Below are positions 10,532-20,178 of a stretch of DNA of 42,500 nucleotides, piece after piece. The notes under the pieces were generated by a model. That model was not told the DNA's origin. It made no database searches and saw nothing but the letters and a program-made list of their open reading frames with translations. The DNA is taken from NCBI GenBank assembly GCA_027943245.1, contig JANDJZ010000359.1, positions 1-42,500 on the forward strand, in the 5' to 3' direction. The DNA comes from Acanthamoeba sp. SK_2022b. Lineage: Eukaryota; Discosea; Longamoebia; Acanthamoebidae. A program made the translations under genes and the position numbers. The stretch's first letter is position 1, and the number at the start of each line of letters is the position of its first letter.

Positions 10532-11533
10532 CAGGAGCTGGCCAAGCAGATCGGTGGCATGCCCGACGACCTACTGCAGTTGTGCGTAGACAAGGAGGTA
10601 GGAGTGTGTTGTCCGAAGTGGACAGGCCGCTCGACTACTACCTCGTCACCAAGGAGCCCTGGTTTGTGTGCTCGCCCATCGAAGCCTCCGTCGTTCAAAC
10701 AAGCGCCGGTGGAGAGGAAGTGAGGGCGGAGCCGGTACCGATCCTGCGTACTAGCTGGTGTATGCTCATAGTGTGAAAGAGGGGGCCAGTCATTGACGCG
10801 GGCTTACAGGTGAACTCTGGGACCCGACTAAGCGCCCCGTTGTGGCGCGTCGCAGCGCCTGGCCTCTGCGTGGAGGGCTCGTGTCAATCGCTCCTGCGGC
10901 GCCTTTGACTGCTTGGTGGTCATGCAGAAGAGATTCGGCACCTTCGATGCTCACACGTGCGGCCCGTACAAACGGCGAGCCGTCTGCAGAGTAGTCTCAC
11001 GTGTGTCGATTCCTCAGGTGCCGTTGCCCCATCTGTGACGAGTACGTGGAGCTCAGAACCTGCGCGTTCAACAACTGCTGGTGGTGAAGGCCGACTACGG
11101 GTACCACCGATTTGCCGAGGGCAAGGCAGGGACAGTCAGGTGGCTGCGCCTCCTCATCCACACCAAGTCCGTGCAAGAGCCCATGGCTTCGCAGGCGGAG
11201 AGGAGCCCGTTCGAGATGTGCGTGCACCACCGACCTGCCTGTGGCTTGATGCACGCGATGTGGTGGACGGTGCTGTCCTCTGACTCTCTCCCACTCTCCA
11301 GGTTCTGTCGCCTTTGCATAACCGACATCAAGGACGAAGAAAAGGTGAAGATGCTGACGTGTGGTCTCGCCTTCCACCCGCAGTGCGTCGACAGGTGGTG
11401 GCTCGCTCGCCCACCTGCCCGTACTGCCGCCGCGATCTCGCCTGGTGGAGTGGTTACACCCCAACGCCCCATGATGAAGAGGCGTGCATCTACTTCTTGT
11501 TCATCTTGTTGAGACCACAAGAAACAAAAGAGT
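10532..11533 (+). pseudogene. Decayed RING-H2 protein gene
   Basis: Exon-like pieces appear in order but do not join cleanly: ELAKQIGGMPDDLLQLC (about 10540), VDRPLDYYLVTKEPW (about 10620), GELWDPTKRPVV (about 10810), VVMQKRFGTFDAHTCGPYKR (about 10917), RCPICDEYVELRTCAFNNCW (about 11020), then CRLCITDIKDEEKVKM and LTCGLAFHPQCVDRW (about 11305-11395) and, in another frame, TCPYCRRDL (about 11420). The last three pieces make a RING-H2 finger of the E3 ligase type. Where the pattern expects CGH, the sequence has CGL, so one zinc ligand is lost. The finger is also split by a frame change with no splice sites to bridge it. Some apparent introns would be under 30 nt. A functional gene with sequencing errors cannot be excluded. 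Confidence 0.5.
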
Positions 11534-11543
11534 GAGGTGGCCC

Positions 11544-12005
11544 TCACCAATGCTTGAACTCGCGGACAGCCGGCCGAGGCTTGTTGATGCTCTGCTGTCG
11601 TTCCTTGTTGGCGGCTTCTCGCAGCTGGGTGTTGGTGGTCTTTGTGGTGGTGTAGTAGGCCAGGTCCCGCTTGTCCTTGTCTGCCTTGGCCGCTCCCGCC
11701 TTCTTCTCGCCTGATGCCGAGGCAGCGCTTGCCGCGGCCTGCCCCATAAAGAGGAACTTTTGTTTGAATAACACAAACGAAAGCCATAAGTCAAAGAGAG
11801 AGAAAGAGAGAGAACGCACAGCTTGCTCGCCCTGCTCGTTGTCAATCTCACTATCGTTCGCTACGCGCTGCTCAAGTTCCTTCGTGATAGCCTCCAATTC
11901 GGTGGCGCATTTGGTAACCTCCTTCCCCAGCTTGCTCAGCCGAGCAGCAAGCTCGCCTTGCCTCTTGACCAAATCCGCCGTCGACTTGCTGCTCGCGTCT
12001 TCCAT
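11544..12005 (-). CDS. Small coiled-coil protein, function unknown
   Basis: Two exons (11820..12005 and 11544..11738, intron of 81 bp, GTGCGT...CAG) give 126 residues starting MEDASSKSTADLVKRQG. Residues about 10-55 form a heptad-rich coiled coil (LAARLSKLGKEVTKC, ELEAITKELEQRV). After an Ala/Ser/Lys-rich linker (AAASAASASGEKKAG) the C-terminus is helical and basic, ending INKPRPAVREFKHW. The gene lies tail-to-tail with the decayed RING-H2 gene. No family was recognised; the size and coiled coil would suit a subunit of a larger complex, but this is a guess. Confidence 0.65.
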   Translation of the reverse strand: MEDASSKSTADLVKRQGELAARLSKLGKEVTKCATELEAITKELEQRVANDSEIDNEQGEQAVRSLSFSLFDLWLSFVLFKQKFLFMGQAAASAASASGEKKAGAAKADKDKRDLAYYTTTKTTNTQLREAANKERQQSINKPRPAVREFKHW

Positions 12006-12174
12006 CTTGTGAGTGTAAGTGGTTGTGGTTGGAGTGCTCCCCACGACGGGGCAACCAACGGCTACGAGACCCAATTTTCCACTAGTTTTTCATTTTATCA
12101 CATGGTGCTGTACAGCTGGCTGTGGGAAGGACCCACTTACCACATCTACAAATCCTCGAGGCCCTCGCCTACTA

Positions 12175-13374
12175 CTACACTGCGCTGAAGGAACGCATTC
12201 TCTGCTCCTTTTCGTTCTCCGCCACCACCCGCTCTTTGAGGTCTGCGCTCCCCATCTTTGTCTCCGTGCTCGTCCCGCTTTCGTCGCCGGTCACCTTACG
12301 TTTCCGCTTTCCTCGCTGCTGGGCTTGGTGTCGCTCGCTGTCCTTGGTATCCTTGCGTCCTGCTCCGTTCTCCGCTTCTCCTTCAGCTTCATCCTCCTGT
12401 GTCCCCGATACCGCTTCTCCTTGCGGTGTTGGGGCGGTCTGCTTGACCGCTTCCTCCGGCTCTGTTTCCCCGTCCTGGTCTTCGCTTTCGCTTTCATCTT
12501 CTTCTTCGCTGCTGTCCAGTGCAGCTCCGCCCCCCGTGCCCCACACGTAGCCCTTGAGAGCTTCGTCGCGGGGCACCAACGCGAGGTCGATGTCTTCGTG
12601 AAAGCCTCGGCCATAGCTGCTCTCATCGGGGTATTGGGCGTGGATCACCTTGAAGTTGCTGCGCTGGTGGCGCTTGCGACCCTCCTCGACGGCGTTCGGC
12701 TCCCGCTTGGTGATCACCGTGTCTCGTCGAATGCGTTCCACGCCGCTCATGTCGCCCTCCATCATAGCCATGAGATACTCTTCTTCTTCCTCGATCGTCA
12801 TCTCTCGCACCTCGCTCACCTCGCCCTCTTTCGACGGTCCGATGACGACCGCACTCGAGGCGAAGGCCGTCCCTCGTCGTCTGGAAGGGGTGGCTATTTC
12901 CTCGTCTTCGGTATGCGCGGGTGCCGGCACCGCGGTCTGTGAGAGCACCGCGTCGACGGAGGGAGGGAGCGTCAATTTGCTCGTCAACAAGACTGCTGCA
13001 CCCTCCGACTGCTTCCTCCTTTGCGGCGGCGTGTTTTCTTCCTCTCGTTGGACGTCGGTGTCGCTTGCGCTACGATGCTTGGTAAAGTTGATCGGGGCCG
13101 CGGCGTTCTTATCCTCACGGTGCTTGCGGAAGGTGCCCAGCAGGTTCTCACAGATGGCCTTCACGCGGATGCCCTTCTTTTTTCGCTCGTGCAGTGCGCC
13201 CGACCTGGCCGCCTTGTCGAGCCGCTGGTCAGGCCGGGACTGGAACCTGCTCTGGGCCTTGGCCCTGGCCTCGGCCAGCACCGCCTCTCGTTCGATGTTG
13301 TCATCCGATGCCGGTTTTCGTATCCCCCCTGTGCTTTTCCTCCTCATCTTTCCTTCATGTGGTTGTGAATCCAT
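12175..13374 (-). CDS. Disordered, highly charged protein, function unknown
   Basis: A single 399-codon frame starts MDSQPHEGKMRRKS. It has long runs of charged residues: Arg/Lys-rich at the N-terminus (ERKKKGIRVKAICENLL), acidic in the middle (TIEEEEEYLMAMMEGDM) and again later (SSEEEDESESEDQDGE), then a basic KRKRK cluster near the C-terminus that could serve as a nuclear signal. Short conserved-looking segments are NFKVIHAQYPDESSYGRGF and DIDLALVPRDEALKGYVWG. Most of it should be intrinsically disordered. The opposite strand also has a 307-codon frame (12019-12942), which is a mirror of this GC-rich sequence. No domain was recognised, and the absence of introns is unusual beside its neighbours. 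Confidence 0.6.
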   Translation of the reverse strand: MDSQPHEGKMRRKSTGGIRKPASDDNIEREAVLAEARAKAQSRFQSRPDQRLDKAARSGALHERKKKGIRVKAICENLLGTFRKHREDKNAAAPINFTKHRSASDTDVQREEENTPPQRRKQSEGAAVLLTSKLTLPPSVDAVLSQTAVPAPAHTEDEEIATPSRRRGTAFASSAVVIGPSKEGEVSEVREMTIEEEEEYLMAMMEGDMSGVERIRRDTVITKREPNAVEEGRKRHQRSNFKVIHAQYPDESSYGRGFHEDIDLALVPRDEALKGYVWGTGGGAALDSSEEEDESESEDQDGETEPEEAVKQTAPTPQGEAVSGTQEDEAEGEAENGAGRKDTKDSERHQAQQRGKRKRKVTGDESGTSTETKMGSADLKERVVAENEKEQRMRSFSAV

Positions 13375-13707
13375 CCCTTTGCCTGTGGTCTAGCGTTTTT
13401 ATCTTCCGATTCAATCTCAGAATCTCGAGCTATTGAGCAACAGATGCTTGATGAGGCTGCTACCGGTTCCTCTACTCCGCCGCAACGTTCTCATGCGTGA
13501 GAAAGAAAAAGAACTGCCTGTACACGATGGGTGCGAAAAAGACATGTTTAACCCATAATAGGGCCACAGCTATGTACCTTTCCCCGTCATCATGGAGCGG
13601 AACTCAACCCAAAAGAAAGCAGGTGCCATGAAATGGCGAAGTTGTCCTTTTATGGTATAAAAGAAAGATGCAAACAACCATTCGAGAAATGTAGCTGTTT
13701 AAACGGG
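13375..13707. other. Intergenic stretch, no gene seen
   Basis: AT-richer DNA between the 5' end of the disordered protein gene and the 3' end of the RING gene, both on the minus strand. It should hold the promoter of the former and the 3' UTR of the latter. No specific site was identified. Confidence 0.5.
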
Positions 13708-15118
13708 CTACTCGAACACCTTCTGTTTGATCTCAATGTTGGCGCGGCACATGGGACAGGTCTTCACTTGATTGCTGCACTGAGCACAGCACACCCTATG
13801 CCCACACGGCACGAAGATGATAGCTTTCGTCCTACGTGTGTAGGTGGCAGGATTCGTCAGGGCAAGCACTGGGAGGAGGTGTGCACTGGGATGGCTGCTG
13901 TACCTGTCGAAGCAAATCAGACATTTGGCCTTGTCGTCTGCCTCCTCCTTTAGCTTCTGCTTGATCCGGTCGAGTACGACGTTGAGGCTCTTCTCTGCAT
14001 CGACAGGAGGGTGAGCGGAGCCTGCTCGCCACGCTACTCGAAAGCTACATACCAAGCATTTTGACGAGCTCGTCGAGCTCCTCCAGCGTGCAGTCGTCGC
14101 TACCCCCTTGCTTGATCCGGAGGTACTGCCGCTTCATCTTAGCCAGCGCATCGTCTCTCTCTGCGAGAGCACGGTCGCGTTCCGCCAGCTTAGCTCGAAG
14201 AGCATCCACCTCCTTTTGCAGCGAGGCGTTGGTGTGGCTCTCCTTCCTCACGCGCTTCTCCATGTCCGACTTGTTACCGCCTACCTTCTCCAGCTTAGTC
14301 TCTAGGTACTTCACCTTGAGCCCTGCACCACCTGTGAGCAATTCGCCAGTGAAGGTGTAGCGCTCATTGAACAACTTACCCTGTATGTAACGCTCCTTCT
14401 GTGCGGCCTTTAGTTGGTGCTCGAGCTCCTTTCTCCGTTCTCTCTCCTTCCTTACGTCCTCTCTCCGGGCCAGATCCCTCAGCTTGAGCTCCTTGATCTT
14501 TTCTTCGAGCTTCTGGCTCTTCTCGCTTGTAGCCACCGTAGGGGCTGTCAGCGTTGTGGTCGTAGAGCTCGCCATGTGTCCATTGCTCGCCCCGAGGGGG
14601 TGACCTCCTCCGTTGATGTCGAGTAGCAGCAAGTTGGGCGGCTCCGTAGGAGGCGGGGGGCCTCGCTCCCCCTCCCCGCTGTGTCGGCTCAGGACGTGTG
14701 GTACGCTGCTCCTCCTCTTCGATATGGCGGAACGTGGCAGCGGAGGCAGCTCGGGCAAGAGGGGCGTGTCGTCGAGAAGGCTCAGGTCATGCTCGACCGT
14801 GTGCATTGGCGGTTCCCACGCGCTGTCAACGACCGTGTCACCGGGAGTCAGGGGAGGGCTCGGCGTAGCGGACGGATCACCAACTGCCTCAGCCTCATCG
14901 GCGCTGCTGCCCTGCGAAAACTCGTCGGGCGGCGGTGGGGAAGGGGAGCGCTGGTGATGGTGGCTGTGGTGGTGATGTGCCTGTGGAGGTGGTTGAGAGT
15001 GCGAGTGGTGGTGACGGTGGGAATGCTGGCTGCTGCCCTGGTCTGCGTCCGACGATTTGCCCCAAGTGCGCATCTTCTCACCCATCCCCGCTAGCTTCTT
15101 CAAGTGCAGGCTCTTCAT
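13708..15118 (-). CDS. RING-HC finger protein with long coiled coil (probable E3 ubiquitin ligase)
   Basis: Three exons (14053..15118, 13904..13994, 13708..13831) join in phase to give 426 residues. The N-terminal 190 residues are disordered and rich in His, Ser and Pro (HSHRHHHSHSQPPPQAHHHH). Residues about 200-380 form a long coiled coil (EEKIKELKLRDLARREDVRK, KLAERDRALAERDDALAKMK). The C-terminus is a C3HC4 RING finger: CLICFDR, then after the last intron VPCGHRVCCAQCSNQVKTC and PMCR. All eight zinc ligands are present. RING-HC fingers at the extreme C-terminus recruit E2 enzymes, and the coiled coil probably drives dimerisation or substrate binding. The substrate is unknown. The gene starts head-to-head with the small orphan at 15232. 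Confidence 0.85.
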
Positions 15119-15231
15119 GTCTTGTCTTTCCCAAGGCGCTCGTTGCTTCTTCCAAGTCTGGGGCTCAGGTGTGGCGTGCTCTGTTTGAGTGCGAGGTGCA
15201 GTGTCTGGTCACGACCCACCCCGACAGGCTG

Positions 15232-15621
15232 ATGGGAGCTCTCGGTGTTCTGATCGCCGCATCTCCTGGAGGACCGTCGGTCTCTCCCAGTCATGCCTGT
15301 GGAATCTCCCGACCACATCCGCGGCGACTCTTTGACGAAGAGACAGAGGAGCTGTCAGCCTTGCCCTTCGCCACCGTGGAATTACTGGAGCGCAAACCCA
15401 ACGTTGTTGCTTGCCAAGGTCTGGCTACGCAATGGGCGCGGGCGTTGTAGGGGCTGGATAGCGATAGAACCGAGCATAAAACAGAGAGGAGCGACCGCGG
15501 TGGGCGCGAGGTATCACGCCTGTCGCCGTTGCGCGCCTCCTTTCTCTACCAAGCTGTGTGTGGCGGTGAGAGTGTTAACGTGACCCATCAGCTGGAAGTG
15601 CTGGCTTTGCACTGCCTCTGA
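15232..15621 (+). CDS. Small two-exon orphan protein
   Basis: Two exons (15232..15418 and 15485..15621, intron of 66 bp) give 107 residues starting MGALGVLIAASPGG. The junction removes several stops and keeps phase, which is the main support. The first exon holds an acidic helix-like stretch (RLFDEETEELSALPFATVEL), the second SRLSPLRASFLYQAVCGG and the ending VTHQLEVLALHCL. No domain was recognised. The reading frame is open upstream of the ATG, so a further 5' exon is possible in the 113 bp before the divergent RING gene. Confidence 0.45.
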
Positions 15622-15774
15622 GCAACCTCCTGGTGAGCTGGCACACAGTGACAGTTTGACCAAGGTGCATAACAACAGACAGTGCCCTATAGGTTGACTC
15701 TGCATCATTAATGACTACTTTTGTTCAGTTATTGGCCTTCCTCACCAAAACAGAACAGCCAAAGCTCGCACGAG

Positions 15775-16162
15775 ATGGCAGAGAGCACGGAAAGCGAAGC
15801 GGCCAAGAATAGGCCTACATGGATTCCTGACAGTTGGGTCTCTAGGCATGTAAACTACAGAGGATCGGATTGGGGGTAAAATCTCATCCTCCCCCCCAAC
15901 CCGACAATGCAGATGCACGTCATGCCGAGCAAACTTTAGCGTGGCTAAACGACGACACCACTGCCGAGCTTGCGGGTACTTTATCCACGTATCTAGGGTA
16001 GCATCTTTACATTTACAATTCAATTCGTGCAGAAACATTTTTTGCAAAGATTGCTCTACGCACACCTTGTTCCTCACTGAGCTGGGCTACACTACGAAGC
16101 CTGTGCGGGTATGCGATAACTGCTTCCGCAAATATGATGCGAACTACAACCAGCAGACATGA
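15775..16162 (+). CDS. FYVE-only zinc finger protein
   Basis: Three exons (15775..15845, 15913..15975, 16033..16162) give an 87-residue protein that is little more than one FYVE finger. FYVE domains bind phosphatidylinositol 3-phosphate on endosomes. All signature parts are present: WIPDSWVSRC (the WxxD element), CTSCRANFSV, RRHHCRACG (the basic PI3P-binding motif), NIFCKDCS and the closing RVCDNC. The usual number of eight zinc cysteines/histidines is met. The first intron (15846..15912) begins GC rather than GT, after exon end TCTAG; the splice restores exact FYVE spacing, so the GC-AG call is well supported. The ATG gives a nine-residue acidic leader (MAESTESEA). There is no second domain or transmembrane segment, which is unusual for the family. 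Confidence 0.9.
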
Positions 16163-16413
16163 TGCGCATGCCCTGCACAGACGCCGGCCTTTGTATGTAT
16201 AATTTAATTTCTTTCGATTACTTGAAGACAAACTTTTCAACTTCTTGCCTTGGCGAGAAGACTATGGTGTCGGCGCAGCGACACCAGACCAGCGCTTGTG
16301 GATGAAAACTAAGCATCCTGGCTTACTTCACTTCAAGCAGCCGATGAAGGTTGTGTGGGCCAAAAAGTTTATGATAATTGCTATGTTATCAAGTAACTCC
16401 GCTTACATGGCTG

Positions 16414-16484
16414 GGCGCTGTAGTTAAGTGGTAAAATTCCTGCTTCGGGTGCAGGAGGCCCCGGTTCGATTCCGGGCAGCGCCC
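16414..16484 (+). tRNA. tRNA-Pro (CGG anticodon)
   Basis: The sequence folds into a cloverleaf. The 7-bp acceptor stem pairs GGCGCTG with CAGCGCC, followed by a C discriminator, as usual for eukaryotic tRNA-Pro. The anticodon arm is CCTGC-TTCGGGT-GCAGG, giving anticodon CGG (codon CCG). The T arm is CCCGG-TTCGATT-CCGGG. The variable loop is four bases. The internal B box GGTTCGATTCC (16463..16473) is canonical and the D-arm region holds an A-box-like sequence. There is no intron. Confidence 0.95.
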
Positions 16485-16489
16485 TAGCA

Positions 16490-16493
16490 TTTT
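16490..16493 (+). terminator. Pol III terminator (TTTT)
   Basis: A run of four T residues begins six bases after the tRNA discriminator base, the normal RNA polymerase III stop signal. Confidence 0.75.
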
Positions 16494-16535
16494 AAGTTAA
16501 AGTTTTTCAATAAATGAAATTTTATTTTATCATTA

Positions 16536-16748
16536 TTCCTGTTTCTGTGGTAGCTGCCACACGGCAAAACGCCAAAACAAATTGCGGGACAGGGAAAACC
16601 GAAACAAAATGGGCAAGACCGTAAAATTGTCGGGGTAAACCGCGTTTTGTTGCCGTTTACCCCGTAAAAACAGCTTTGGAAACTTCCTAAAACGAAAAAA
16701 CGTTTGTTTTGGCGTTTTGCCGTGTGGCAGCTACCACAGAAACAGGAA
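16536..16748. mobile_element. MITE-like element with perfect 46-bp terminal inverted repeats
   Basis: The sequence 16536..16581 (TTCCTGTTTCTGTGGTAGCT...) is repeated exactly, inverted, at 16703..16748. Both ends are flanked by TA (16534-16535 and 16749-16750), the target duplication expected of Tc1/mariner-type insertion. The 213-bp element has no coding capacity. Its centre holds a second small inverted repeat, GGGGTAAAC...GTTTACCCC. The perfect repeats suggest recent movement by a transposase supplied from elsewhere. It lies 50 bp after the tRNA-Pro gene and ends 30 bp before the start codon of the next gene. Confidence 0.85.
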
Positions 16749-16779
16749 TACCTCGGAGAGCGCTCGTCCGCACAGCAAC

Positions 16780-17134
16780 ATGGAGCAGTCTTGGGCAGAG
16801 GCCATGCGTACGTGGCTTCCGCCGGGCCTGGCCCCATCCCTGCCCCCAGCTTCCACCAGCAGGTTCTCTTCTGCCTCGCCCTTCAACTCGTCTCCAGGTA
16901 CGCCTTGCCCTTTTTTTGGGCCCGCTTCTTGCTCCTTCTCACGCACCATCGACAGACACACCTCTCGCAGTGCAGCACCCTGCGTCCCGACCGAAACAGG
17001 CCAGTTCGCTGGTGGAGCTGTGCTCAGCGTTCATCGCCCGAGACTTCGGGTTCTGTCTCCGCGCAAAGCAAGAGCTGCCCGAACACCTCTACAACCGTGT
17101 TCTCTACCACACCTTCACATCCAGACACCTCTGA
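16780..17134 (+). CDS. Small two-exon protein, F-box/LRR-like leader region
   Basis: Two exons (16780..16897 and 16971..17134, intron of 73 bp) give 93 residues starting MEQSWAEAMRTWLPPG. The first half is Pro/Ser-rich. The second half, SLVELCSAFIARDFGFCL followed by LPEHLYNRVLYH, resembles the short helical leader found before LRR arrays in some F-box-like and ubiquitin-receptor proteins ('LxxLCxxFIxxNxxxxxxLPxxLxxxL'). That resemblance is inference. The product stops immediately afterwards, so it may be a truncated relative of a larger protein. The transposon-like element ends only about 30 bp upstream of the ATG and may supply the leader or promoter. Confidence 0.5.
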
Positions 17135-17238
17135 AGCTGGGCCACATCGTGTTAATGGAGCAGGAGTTGTATGTATGTATGAAAACATGAAAAGAGGTGT
17201 ACAAGAGCGTGGGGTAGAGGGTCTGGCCCCGGTATTAT

Positions 17239-19981
17239 TTACCAGTCCTCGACCGAGTTGAGGTCCTTGCCAAACTGCTGCGAGATGGCTATAGTCCTCT
17301 TGATGTGATCCGCGTTGAGCGGCACCTCCTCGCAACGGGCAAGCGCCAGGGCCTGTAGCGGCGGATGTGAGACGGGGGCAAGTCGAAGAAGGAGCCGTTG
17401 TGAGGCCTGCGTACCAATCGAATGACGGTTCTGATCTCCCTGCCATTGATCTCGATCTCGGCGAGCTTCGCGAAGTCGAGTCCGCTTGCTTCGTCCTCAG
17501 CGATGTGGCCAAGCAGATTGCGCCACACTAGACCACCATAGGCAGAGTTAACCAAGAAAAGCGCGCCACGCAACCAAAAAAACATACAATGAGGACAAAA
17601 GTGGAGATACCCTGTTCGCGAGCGTCCTGGGCCAGGTCGTGGTAGCGGATGGCCACGTTGATCCTGCTGTTGAAGGCCGGATCGAACGCCTTGACGCGGT
17701 TGGTCGTGAGGAACAGAACGCCCTGGTGGTACTCGAGCTTCCTCAGGAACACGCCCACCATCGCGTTGCGCAGCACGTCGATGTCGGACCGCCTCTCCAG
17801 GAAGATCTGCAGACATCAACATGGTTCGTCGTGAGTCTAGAGCGGTCCATTCCCTTAGTTGCTGAAAGGGTGACGTACGTCGGCCTCGTCGATGAGCACG
17901 ACCGCGTTCCAGGTACCGGCCAGCTCCAGGATGTCGTTGAGCTTGCTCTCGAGGATCTCGGCGGTCACGCCCAGCTCGCCCACCGACACGCTGTAGAGCG
18001 GGTAGTGCAGGTACTCGGCGATGGCCTCGGCCGTGAGGGTCTTGCCCACGCCCGGCGAGCCGTGCAGCAGGAAGATCACGCCGCCGCCCTTGCCGCTGAT
18101 GACGTCGGTGAAGTGCACACCGCCGCCGCCCTCCTGCATGCGCTTGTTGTCCTCGACGAGGGCCTTGACCAGAGCCTTCTTGTCCTCGGCGAGGACCAGC
18201 CTGTCGTAGGCGCTGTCGTCGAACTGGATGTCGGAGAGGCTCTCCACCAGGAGCTCACCCCACCTCTTGGCCGCGAACGAGAATCCGGCCACGTAGGGCC
18301 ACGTCTGATAGCGCAGGGCCTTGGCGACCTTCTTCTGGCCGGATGTCTGGGGCAGCGCCGTCTGCGTGTAGTCGCCCGTGAATCGCTGTCGACAGAAATC
18401 CAGAACGCAGAACGTCAGGCCAAGGCCCAAACAACATGTTCTCGTTCTTTTTGGTCAAGGAGCGCACCTGTTGGGCGGCCAGGAGCTGCTGCACCTGTTG
18501 CTGGGTGGCGGTGTCGTGAGCCGAGCTTCCAAACTCGGTGTACTCGGGGTTCATGCGGTTGAATGTGCTGATGTCTACCATCACGCGACCATCAGCCTTA
18601 ATCCACGTCTGTTAAACGGCGTCACAACCAAAGTCAGCCACAAATGGTCGTGCACGTGTAATACACACACTCACCACACCACACACTCACACAATACCAC
18701 ACTCACATACCTCGGAAAAGGTGCCCCTCTTGAGCATGAACTTCTCGTACTGCATGTAGTGGTGCTTCAAGGCGACCCTCTGGAACACCGCGCCGCGCTT
18801 GTTCAGGATGCGCAGGACCTGCTTAGTCATCGGCTGGATGTCCAGCGTGCTGATGGGGGCGAGGCCCTTGAACTGAGGCACGCTGAAGGCCCTGTTCTGT
18901 CTGAAGAACTTGGTGCCATCCGACTTGATGATGGGGCCCTGCACGTAGAAGTGGGCACCGCACAGGCCCACTTGCGGCATGTAGCGCGTGTATTCTGTGT
19001 CGTGTGTTGTGTGAGCTTGGCATGACAGCCAGAAAGATGACTGGGAGCCATACCAGCTGAGCTTCCTACAAGGACGCCCTTGCCGACGTCGACGTAGAAG
19101 CGGTTGCCCTTGGAGAAGAGGTACCAGAGGCCGCTGTAGGAGATCAGGCCCTTCTTGAGGTGCCCCTCGATTCGGCGCACCATGCGGGGTCGCTCCTTCT
19201 CCAGGAACTTGACGAGCTCCTCCATCTGGGCTCCGCCGTAGGTGGAGTTCCTCAGGATGGGGAGTCGCATCACCAGAGCTGCGATGGCACGACACAGCAG
19301 GTGAGCGCAGACGAATCAATGGGGACTCAGTAGGATGGTGTAGGTGAACCTTCGAGAGGGCAGTAGGGGGGCTTCTTGAGCCAGGGAAAGATGGCTGCGA
19401 GCTTTGAGGACTCGGGGTCATAGGTCAGCGTGACATCGAACGACTGTAGCGTGCCCTCCAAAGTAGTGTCCTTCACGATGACCTGTCGGCGTATTGTTAA
19501 TAAATCATTTTGATACAAATAAGTTAAAATAGCTTTAATTACTATCGCTCACAAGTATGAGATCGAGGGGCTTGTGTACCTGACTAACGGTTTCGACGCT
19601 CTTGCCGGTGGTGGGATCGACGACCTCCATGCTCTCCACCTCAAAGTACTTGCCCTTATGGACCGTGTTCTTTACCTTGTCCGACTTCTTGTCCGGCGCC
19701 GGCGCTGGGTCGAACTTCTCTTCCTTGCCCACGTCGACGAGGCTCGACCTGTAGTCCTTGCACTCGCTCTCCTCCAGCCCGTCGTCGTCCTCCTCCTCGT
19801 CGTCGTCCACTTCGTCCAGGGTGGATTCGTCAATGTCGGCCCTCTCCTTGCCCGAGGGCGTGTGGACAGGTCCACCCGGAAGCACACTCTCTGAGCCACC
19901 ATCGCTCTCGTCGTAGCCTTCGTAATCGCCGCTGAAGTACAGCGGAGCTGGTTGGGCCCTCACTGGCTGGCTGTTTCCCAT
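17239..19981 (-). CDS. AAA+ ATPase of uncharacterised (DUF7025-type) family
   Basis: Nine exons join in phase to 704 residues: 19580..19981, 19350..19482, 19054..19278, 18711..18994, 18468..18608, 17879..18385, 17611..17806, 17415..17527, 17239..17352. The N-terminal 130 residues are acidic and disordered (DDDEEEDDDGLEESE). A middle region with GLWYLFSKGNRFYVDVG, FYVQGPIIKSDGTKFF and LKHHYMQYEKFML is not a known catalytic domain but resembles the N-terminal part of the large fungal/amoebal AAA group. The ATPase core has Walker A HGSPGVGKT, Walker B VVLIDEAD, sensor LFLTTNR and an arginine-bearing FDPAFNSRI, followed by a helical lid ending LNADHIKRTIAISQQFG. All key ATPase residues are intact. 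The cellular role is unknown; hydrolysis-driven remodelling of proteins is the family expectation. The gene is head-to-head with the Roc-COR kinase. Confidence 0.88.
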
Positions 19982-20178
19982 GTCCGATTGCGTGTGTGTA
20001 TGGGTGCGTGTTGCTTGGTTGAATGAGCTTCACCTTGTGCAAGCGAACCTTCGACGTGGCTCCTGCGGCGAAATGTTAGATACAGCGAAAAAGAAACTCT
20101 GAAGAGGGCATTCCTGGAATCCAAAACCAAGCTGCTGACACTACAAAATTCCACAGCGCGTGTGTTGCGTGTCATCAA

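Noticed and set aside
12019..12942. 307-codon plus-strand frame opposite the disordered charged protein
   Set aside because: Its composition (Ser/Leu/Phe/Cys-rich, no domain) is what GC-rich antisense of acidic and basic codons gives. The minus-strand frame has an ATG start and a consistent charged composition.
19964..19981. N-myristoylation of the AAA ATPase (MGNSQP)
   Set aside because: Gly2 is present, but Pro at position 6 does not fit the usual small-residue requirement.
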